This document shows positions 56,108 through 64,000 of a stretch of 64,000 nucleotides of DNA, in pieces; position 1 is the stretch's first letter; each line of letters opens with the position of its first letter. The DNA is taken from NCBI GenBank assembly GCA_021521415.1, contig JAIQDT010003876.1:1-64000 (forward strand), in the 5' to 3' direction. Below the pieces are notes generated by a model that saw only the letters and a list, made by a program, of their open reading frames with translations, had not been told where the DNA came from and made no database searches. The stretch is from Bidens hawaiensis. Lineage: Eukaryota; Streptophyta; Magnoliopsida; Asterales; Asteraceae. The position numbers were made by a program, and so were the translations under genes.

Positions 56108-57855
56108 TGCAAGATTTGAGGACTTGTTTCAAAATTTGAATGTTGGAAACAATGGTGCATCTACCTCGCAACTGAACAAAGAAGAAGCATCAGAATTTCA
56201 TGATGCAACAGCTGATTTAATCATTGATGAACCTGACCTCAATGATACAAATCTTGATACTATTGTATCTGCTGATGTAATTATTCAATCATCTTATGTT
56301 GAAAAGAATCATCCTCCTAAAAATATCATAGGAAACATTTATGAAAGAGTAACAAGAAGTGCATCTGAATCTGTAAACATTTGTTTATACACCTTCTTTC
56401 TATCCCAAATAAAATTTAAGAACATTGTTCAAGCTTTAAAGGACAACAGTTGGGTAGAGGCTATGCAAGAGGAGTTGGCTCAGTTCAGAGATCTACAAGT
56501 ATGGGAACTTGTATAAAAAGCCAAGAAACAGATATGCAATTGGAACCAGATGGGTTTTCAGGAACAAAAGGGATGAAAGAGGTATTGTGATTAAGAACAA
56601 AGCCAGACTTATTGCATTTGGATGCCTACAAGAAGAAGGGATAGACTTTGAGGATGTCTTTGCACCAGTTTCAAGACTTGAAGCAATAAGAATTTTCTTA
56701 GCTTATGTTGCCTCAAAGAATATAAGGGTATTCCAACTTGATTTCAAATCTGCATTCCTAAATGGAAAAAGAGAATAGGAGGTGTATGTAACTCAGCCAC
56801 CAGGATATAAGGGAATTCCAACTTGTATGGACTGCATCAACCTCCAAGAGCTTGGTATGATGAGTTATCAAATCACCTACTTGAACATGGTTTCCAAAGG
56901 GTAGCTATAGACAAGACTCTCTTTTACAAGAAGAAAGGAAGAGATTTGCTGTTGCTGCATGTTTATGTTGATGATATCATTTTTAGGTCAACCAATGAAC
57001 ATAGGTGCATGGAGTTTGAAGAGGTGATGAAATCCAAGTACAGTATGAGCTCAATGGGAGAAATGAACTTCTTTCTTGGATTAAAGTTCAACAAAAGACT
57101 GATGGGATTTTCATATACCAGTCTAAGTATGTGCAGGACATACTAGACAAATTCAAATGTAATGACCTTAAAAATGCTTCAACTCCTATGGATATTAAAG
57201 AAAAGATGGCAGCTGATGAAAATGGGGAGCCAGTGGATGAACATGAATACAGAGCAAAGATTGGATCTCTGATGTATCTAACTGCTTCAAGGCTTGATAT
57301 CATGTTTGCTGTTTGTGTCTGTGCAAGATTTCAGTCAAGTCCTAAGGTTTCTCATATGAATGCAGCAAAAAGGGTCTTTAGATATTTGAAGGGAAGACAG
57401 ATCTAGGAATTTGGTATCCAAAGAACCAGTCATTTGATATAACTGCCTACACAGATAGTGACTATGATGGGTGCAATATTAGCAGGAAGTCTTCTTCTAG
57501 AGGTTGTCAATTTTTGGGTGATAGATTGGTGTCATGGCAATGCAAGAAACAGACTACAGTGTCAATCTCAACTGCAGAAGCTGAGTATATTGCTGCATCT
57601 GCTTGCTGTGCACAAGTTCTCTGTATTCAGAATCAGATGCTGGATTATGGTCTGAATTTCTTAAACATCCCTATTTACATTGATAACACTGCTGCATCTT
57701 TTATTGTAAAAAATCCTGTGCAACATTCGAAGACTAAGCACATTGAAATCAGACATCATTTTATAAGGGATTATAGTGAAAAGGGTTTAATTGAGATGAA
57801 AAGAGTTGATACAAGTGATAATTTAGCTGACCTATTCACAAAACCACTTGATTGA
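56108..57855 (+). pseudogene. pol: Copia RT and RNase H, copy 3
   Basis: Frames 56085-56516, 56509-56778, 56823-57146, 57131-57406 and 57514-57855 tile the enzyme: [59 protein letters not shown] and a stop. About 20 codons are then lost near 56810. Next come LYGLHQ-type sequence, YVDDIIFRS and [13 protein letters not shown], a frameshift, IGSLMYLTASRLDIMF, ISTAEAEYIAAS and KHIEIRHHFIRD. The Asp of DVKSAF is kept as DFKSAF. Five lesions make it inactive. It ends LFTKPLD then TGA. Confidence 0.9.
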
Positions 57856-57877
57856 ACCAGATTCAACTTTCTCTGAA

Positions 57878-58073
57878 CTCCTGAGATCGATAAAGGTCTG
57901 GTTTTACAAATGATCCAGTTTACTGGCCGACGCTATGCCGTTGTTCCTCCCAAATTTTATAATTTTTTTGTTTTGTTTTTGTCTTAGTTCTGATGCAATA
58001 ATGCACGTAACTGCAACCAACCAAATTTGTGTCGACTTACCGTATCAACGCTTGTGTACTGACTTGCCCGGAA
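57878..58073 (+). other. About 195-bp insert at the end of RNase H, unidentified
   Basis: Relative to the copy at 35373-35420, extra sequence sits between AACTTTCTCTGAA and GAAAGCCCTGGGGATG. One frame is open for about 40 codons (EIDKGLVLQMIQFTG). I cannot assign it. It may be an alternative pol tail that the other copy lost. Confidence 0.4.
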
Positions 58074-60849
58074 AGCCCTGGGGATGATCAACTCTAATGA
58101 AGTCTGATTGATGATGCGTGCTTATTGTGCAAATTGACTATCTTTTCAAAGTCTTGATTAATGTTTGTTTGATATGTGTGCCTCTATGTGCTTATTGACT
58201 ATTTTGGTAGAGGATCTATAAATTGTGATGATTGAATATGCTACTGTTTGATGTTAACTGAAATGTGCTTAATTGATTATCTGTGCAACTTAGGTATCTT
58301 TGAATGCTTATGCTTGTTTATCAGTTGACTTATAGGATGTCATGATAAGTGTTTTTGAATTGATTTACATGAATATATGCTTATCTGATGTCATAAATGA
58401 GTGTTTGATTATGTGTGTAATTAGATCAGATGATGTTATTAGGATATGTTAGACTATGCTCTTTGGTAAGGTCGTCTTGTTTTGATGATATCATTGATGA
58501 TTATGATTTGAATATGTTATACTTGTTGTGTCAAAAGATCTGCTCAAATGAAAACTTTTAAGAAGGTTTTATTCAAAACAATTTTGATAAAACAGAGCAA
58601 GTTGTTTAATGGTGCAAAGATATGATAATACTATTCAGTTCAAAGCTTTATTGAAGCTTAAAAAGGTATTTTCAATGAAAAGACTCAAAAGAGTTACTTT
58701 TGCTGAAAATTATGTCGTTTGCTCAAGTTGGAAGGACATATACTTGTATATGTTTAGTCCTGTCATCTATTTTTAGATTTAAAGGATAGCCATTAACCTA
58801 AAGATTGGAAGCATTCGGGGCAATAGTGATGTTTTATTCTTTCACTTAAAATTATGTCAATAACTCTAATTTGAAAGGAAATGTATTCTCATATATGCTT
58901 GGTCCTGTTAACCACTTTTGGTCAAATAGGATAGCCATTTACCTAACAATTAAGAGAAATTGGGGTGTCTGAATTCTTAAACTGGGAAATGATAGTACAT
59001 TGACTATTTGGCTAATCATATGGATTTAATAAGCTAAAAAGACACTTAGTGCAGTCATTGACATGTATGGTTTCTTTCTCATGATGTGTAAAATCCAAGG
59101 TGATATAAACTTAATGTGGAGTCACATAATGAAATATCTAAGTCTTTAAACTGTTCTGTCGTTAATTTTTTTTCCATATATCCGGGGGTCGGAGTCAATT
59201 TGGGGAGATTTGGAGAAAGCCAAATAAGCATTGAGAATAGATATGGAGCATCAGAAAACAACATGTGTTATCTATTTAGTATTATGCATCCTAATTGAAC
59301 CTTAATCATATCACCAAGGAAATAAAATTCATGCTAAGTCTAGACATGCTGTCAACTTGTCTAATTTGTCATAATAATGCTGAGAATGAAGTATTGAGAA
59401 ACTACTTACTCAATATGATCCCATGAATGAGATCTTTTAAATAAATGGAAATAAACTGTTTTGAAAGGAATGATAACTGAAATTTGATCTCTAAATGCAC
59501 CATTTGCTCTTAAACAATGTTATTTATTGATAAATATGATTGATATTTAGTTTAAGTCAAAAAGTTTTGTATTTTACCTTCAAAAGGTTTGAATATGTCT
59601 TTCGGGTAAGGTTTGATGTTTTATAACCTTTCCGAGCACACTTAGATGTTGTTTTTCTAAGTTTATTAATTTCGGGCATGCTTTGATGTTTTACACTATT
59701 TCGGGTAAACTTGACTGTTTTAGTTGAAGTTTAACCCTTTCGAGCATACTTGGAATTTGAATATGTTATTACTAGCAAGCTTTAACAAGTGCAAGTTATT
59801 CTAGCACACTTAACTGTTTTATAGAATATCTGAATTGTTTCAAGCAAGCTTTGCATTTTTTATGCTGAATATGAAATTTCTAGCAAGCTTTTATATAGTT
59901 TGTACTGCCTTGCACACTTTACCATTTTGTTTGGGAGTACAACTGTTTACTAGCAAGCTATTTTATATGTTACTGTTCACTAGCAAGCTTTGTTGAAATT
60001 TTAAACTTTATAGCAAACTTAACTGTTTTATTGGTTGTTTATGTCATACTAGCATGCTTTGTGATTGAATGTTACTTCTAGCAAGCTTTATTTGATTTCA
60101 GACTTTATAGCATACATAAGTGTTTGTTTTACTGTTGAACTCATTCTAGGAAGCTATGTTTTATCGGTAAGTATTATTCTTTGAAATTACAAGTGTCTTC
60201 GGGCAACCTTAGGGTCCGGGCACACTTTATGTTTCAGGCACACTTTGAAATTTTCAAGTGTTCTCTTCATATACTTGGTAATTTCAAAATTTTGCTTTTC
60301 TATTATACTTTGTGTTTAGAATCACTCTCTAGAACACTTTGTATTCTTGAAATATGTCAAGCCGACTTAACTTCAAAAGTCTAATTGACTGAATATTTAC
60401 TAACTGTTTGACAATGTTGAGTAAGGTTTGTGATAGGATCTGTTATTCGAGAAAGATTTGTAATTAGGAGTAAGTCTTAGTTGTTTATTTGGGTATCTTA
60501 AATGATTCCTAGCAAGGTTTCCTATTTGATATTTTATACTTGATTATTAGTCTTGTGATTCATTTCTCGAGGAATCTTGTATTTCGAGTAAGCTTCCTTC
60601 ATTTTATTTACTTTGCCTTACTTCTAAAATCACTTATACTCTTTGAAATAATATGGAACGAGCAAGTTTTGAGAAAGTGGAAGGTACCTAGATAGCCTTG
60701 TGAATAATATCTTTTCCCAGCAAGGTTTGGTAAATGAACTTTACCGAGCAAGGTTTTAAATGTCAAAATATTTAAATGGATAATAGTACTGTTTGACAGC
60801 TATTAACTCACTACAAGACAAAAAGCATTTAAAACCCACTTTCAAAAGG
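58074..60849 (+). other. Pol-extra ORF interval, copy 3
   Basis: Non-coding. The block conserved with the other copies lies at about 58900-59560 (for example GAGAAAGCCAAATAAGC). From 59590 to 60750 motifs such as TTTCGGGTAAGGTTTG, CCGAGCACACTT and CTAGCAAGCTTT recur every 30-50 bp up to the TATA box. Confidence 0.7.
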
Positions 60850-61215
60850 TATATAAGATGGAGTTGGAGAAAGTGTTCCCACTTTTCTCTCTCACCTTCC
60901 ACTCTCTTGCTCTCATTTCAGAAACTCAACCGACTTATTACAATCATCTAAAACTTCCTAACCCTAATTTGTCAGCCCACTCAATCCGACTCGGTAAGCA
61001 AAAATTAAGTGTTTTCCGACAACGATTAAGTGATAATGGGCATTTAATATTCATTTGTACTAACTCTCTGTTTCTTGTGTAGGTTATCAATTTGTCTAAG
61101 CTCGGGTTCTTAAAGAAATTTATTCTTAACTTCTTCAAATTATAACCTAAAACTGCTTAAAGCTATGAGCTTTGTGACTAATTATTACATTGAATGTGTT
61201 TATTTATTTGAACAG
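60850..61215 (+). promoter_or_regulatory. Internal promoter and spliced leader, copy 3
   Basis: TATATAAG at 60850-60857; a CT-rich start region at 60881-60915; exon 1 without ATG ending GACTCG at 60993. Intron 1 is 60994-61082 (GTAAGC...GTGTAG), the 23-nt exon is 61083-61105, and intron 2 is 61106-61215 (GTTCTT...GAACAG). Intron 1 and intron 2 both contain ATG, so splicing would make the ORF start the first ATG. Confidence 0.72.
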
Positions 61216-61521
61216 ATATGGCGGATGACGAACCACCATACCCGTTTGAGCACAAGCACAATATGTGTGCCTTATTACAAGTTACTCCTGATAATGAGAC
61301 GTGGCTTTGATGATAAGGTGGCTACAACGATCAAATATACGTTTTGCCTTGACAGAGTGTCCGGTGTTGTATAGAAATCATTTACTAATTTCTGGTGCTC
61401 AGCTCAATTAATTGATGATATAAATGGTAGACAGATAGAAGCTACCGTGGCAAGGCAGGAGATTCACATTACTGAAAGATTAATCAGAAGATGCCTGGAG
61501 TTACATGATGATGATCACAAT

Positions 61522-61929
61522 TGTAGGTTCCCAGCCGGATCTACACAGGAGTATCTCGTAAAACGAGGGTGCGGAATCCCCTACGTATACGATACGAGTG
61601 CTAAGACGATGTACACGTTAATGATAAGCAAACACACGAATATATAATAGAATACTTGTTATATTGCAAAGGGTAACAACCAAAGAACAAACACGTGACA
61701 CACAGAGTCACCAAAAGCCAGCCGTCCAAAGTTATGTAAATGAGCTGAAGTTAGGGTTTGAATAACACGACAACTTCGCCTAACAGACTAGGCGAAGTTG
61801 TCCTAACTTCGCTTACCAAACAAGTTCGCTCAAACACTTAAACAAAACCAGTTCAAAACAAGAACAATTTAAATGATTACAAACACAAATAAACACGAGA
61901 TACTGAACTACTGGCATCAAGCACCAACA
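61522..61929 (-). mobile_element. Solo-LTR-like insertion, 408 bp
   Basis: The insert is absent from the other two copies of the extra ORF. On the plus strand it begins TGTAGGTTCCC and ends CACCAACA (TG...CA form). It is flanked by ACAAT (61517-61521) and ACAGT (61930-61934), a target duplication with one mismatch. No internal coding or primer site is present, so it is either a solo LTR or a small non-autonomous element. Strand is a guess from T-richness. Confidence 0.6.
61769..61802. repeat. Perfect 14-bp hairpin inside the solo-LTR-like insert
   Basis: GACAACTTCGCCTA and its exact reverse complement are separated by ACAGAC. Shorter versions (AACTTCGCTTA, AAGTTCGCT) follow at once. Confidence 0.93.
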
Positions 61930-64000
61930 ACAGTCTGATTCACTTTACAACCGATCATCTACTGAATATATTTGTGCATACAATGGGCTATCAAGGGAAC
62001 GTAAAGGAAGGACAATTCCAAAAGGGAATGTTCTCAAATTTATACAGATTCTTGATTCACCATCTTATTCAGGGCTTTGCCCCTAAAAGGGGATCATGGA
62101 CTCTTATGAGTCGTGACTTAGAAAATGCTACAGTTGCTGTAGTGTATGATCTACCATTCAACTTTTCAAATATGATTTTTGAGAGAATGGTAAGCATATT
62201 GAAAAAGGAAAACAAAGATAAATTCCTAGCCTATCCCAGGTTTCTGCTGATAATCTTCAATCAATATACACATTATTGGGTAGGAATATCAAATCCTGAC
62301 TCTTTCTCCAACTTCCTACACCTCATCACTCACTTTATTCTTCATATGATCTTATTAATATATTACACACACATACATACATACATATACATGAGCTACA
62401 AGATTTACCCACAATAGGTACAACACATGTGCTGTAGAATCCAAATACCTACAAACGGATTACTAATCTGGCTAGCACAAGCATATTCAATCCAAATGTT
62501 GAACTTGATGTGTTACCATGGTTGGTCAACCATGATGCTGAGATTATGCCTGATTTAACCTCAAAGGAGGAGGAGGAGGATGAGATTGAGATTGATGATA
62601 GTGATGACAGTGATGATGGAGGATATGGGAGAGATGGTAATGAAGAAGGAGATGAAGGAGTATTTATTGTTGATGTACATGATCAGGGGGAGAATCAACC
62701 CATTCCAACACCACCAACCACACCTATAGCCACACCACCTTACTCCCCACCATCTACCCTAACCCAAAAACCACCTCACTCACAACTACCTACCCTAATC
62801 CAATCCCCACCTCAAACACCACCTACTCTAACCCAAAGCCCACATGAAACCTTAAACCAAACACCACCTCAAACAATTGACCAATCTACATCCCAACCAC
62901 AAACCCTTACCCAAGACCAAATCCAGGCAACACATGAACCATATATTCCAGAAACTCTTCCCTCACACTTACTGACCTTCCAATCCACACCAATTACATC
63001 CCTAACACATTCCCAAGCCTCATAACAACCCATTCAACCTACATTCACAATAATCCATTTCAGAATCCTTTCAATTCCAAACATTAACCCATTACCCTCT
63101 ACAAGTGAAAACATTTTTGAGAACCCAAGCCCTCCCACTGACACTATACTTCCACAAACCAACCCTTTACCTGAACCTTTTTCTTTTTCACCACCTGATA
63201 CACGTCCCCATAATCGTTATATTTTCAAAATAAATATGAAATTGATTAGTGAAAATTTGGATTTAAGAGGAGATAATGCTGAATTGAGAAAAGAAAATGT
63301 TGATTTAAAAGAACAGCTGGCCCAAGCACTTTAAAGAATTCAAACCCTTGAGGCAGAGGTTGAGAAGACCTTAGCTGCCCCAAAACAGGGGGAGAATGTT
63401 CCCGAGGCCACTGTTGCTCATAAAAATGTTGATGAAGTGATGGTAAATGTGGAGGTAGAGAATGTGGATGATGGACTGAAAAACATCTTAAGTGCTTATG
63501 GTGATAGTGAGAATGAGGATAGTGGGGGGAGAATGATCTTTGATGAAGATTATGAAGGAGATAAGTCTGGTGATGATATACAAGACTATGATGTGAATAA
63601 TGAAGTGTGAACATTGTGTACGGTGACTTTGATGATGATCTGCTGAGGAAGGAAAAAGAAATTGTTGATGAGATGGAAGAACAAAACACTGACAATGTGA
63701 ATACTGACAATGTGGCCACAACAGAAGCAATAGCAACTGATGCTATTGCTACTGATGTAATGACTGATGCAGTGGCTACAGATGTGGTGATGGATGAAGG
63801 AGCTGCTACTTAGGAACTAGTCCTTACTGAACAAGAAAACAAAGAAGAAAAATCCAAGAGAGTGGAGTAGTATAAGGAGATGAATGAATTATTGGTTGAT
63901 ATTGACAATTTTTCCACTAAAACCGAAGAAGAAAAGAAAAAGAGATTAGCTAAGGGGAAAGCAAAAGCTGATGAAGAAGAAGTGCCTGCTCTTTCAAAGA

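Larger units (their letters stand above)
56108..64000 (+). mobile_element. Copia (sirevirus-like) fragment, plus arm, running off the window
   Basis: Same family as 25583-43963 but on the plus strand. It starts inside the RT linker (RFEDLFQNLNVGNNGAST) and runs through RT, RNase H, the interval, the internal promoter and the extra ORF to the window end. The junction with the minus arm at about 56107 shares only a few bases (GCAAGA-like), as in end joining. Confidence 0.85.
61216..64000 (+). pseudogene. Extra ORF of the copia family, copy 3 (interrupted, incomplete)
   Basis: ATG at 61218-61220 opens MADDEPPYPFEHKHNMCALL and soon meets TGA near 61308. The core is readable in pieces (ARQEIHITERLIRRCLELHD at 61450-61510), is interrupted by a 408-bp insert (61522-61929), and resumes at 61974: MGYQGNVKEGQFQKGMFSNL, GSWTLMSRDLENAT, NFSNMIFERMVSILKKEN. 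From 62510 follow PWLVNHDAEIMPDL, an acidic run (DEIEIDDSDDSDDGG), and a long Pro/Thr/Gln region (about 62700-63000). A coiled coil (63240-63370) and acidic repeats (TDAIATDVMTDAVATDVV, 63735-63790) complete the visible part. Several stops are present. The end lies outside the window. Confidence 0.75.

Noticed and set aside
61769..61802. Rho-independent terminator
   Set aside because: The stem is right, but this is nuclear plant DNA and there is no following T-run.

Overview
The window is plant nuclear DNA made almost entirely of nested, decayed LTR retrotransposons, one Helitron and a little non-element sequence. I saw no intact host gene, rRNA or CRISPR array. Plant origin follows from the element types: Athila-type Ty3/gypsy elements with the tRNA-Asp-like primer site TGGCGCCGTTGCCGGGGA, a chromovirus with an initiator-Met primer site, sirevirus-like Ty1/copia elements and a Helitron with a CTAG end. 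The protein families resemble those common in Asteraceae genomes. That family assignment is from memory and is tentative.

Left part (1-15000). An internally deleted Athila-like element lies on the minus strand at 619-7125, with target duplication TTCTC on both sides. It keeps gag and protease but has no reverse transcriptase or integrase. It sits next to an unidentified gene remnant (7190-8069, minus). A degenerate minus-strand chromovirus (about 8557-14460) follows. Its outer LTR end is fused to a full-length initiator tRNA-Met sequence including CCA (8482-8556).

Middle part (15001-51031) is a four-level nest. The oldest layer is a plus-strand Ty3/gypsy element whose gag is split. Into that gag, with duplication ATGAC, went a plus-strand Athila-like element (16416-50429). 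Into its 5' LTR went a 4.56-kb Helitron (16488-21043) that carries a SINE and a possible five-exon gene of 147 codons. Between its protease and reverse transcriptase, with duplication GGTCT, went an 18.4-kb minus-strand copia element of sirevirus type (25583-43963) whose LTRs are about 98% identical by eye.

Right part (51032-64000). Two further fragments of the same copia family stand head to head (minus 51032-56107, plus 56108-64000), giving roughly 5-kb inverted arms. A short solo-LTR-like insert lies in the second.

The most interesting system is the 3' module of the copia family, present three times. Downstream of pol, in the same sense, each copy has an array of CGAGTAAG / CGGGTAAG / GCAAGCTT-type motifs, then a TATA box, a leader without ATG, an intron of 89-92 nt, a 23-nt exon, an intron of 109-112 nt, and then the first ATG of a long unidentified ORF. 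That ORF has a conserved N-terminal domain, then proline-rich, coiled-coil and acidic regions. The LTR promoter of the element carries the same motif array upstream of its own TATA box. This looks like an independently transcribed, spliced passenger gene inside a retrotransposon, sharing a promoter vocabulary with the LTR. All three copies carry stops, frameshifts or a lost start codon.
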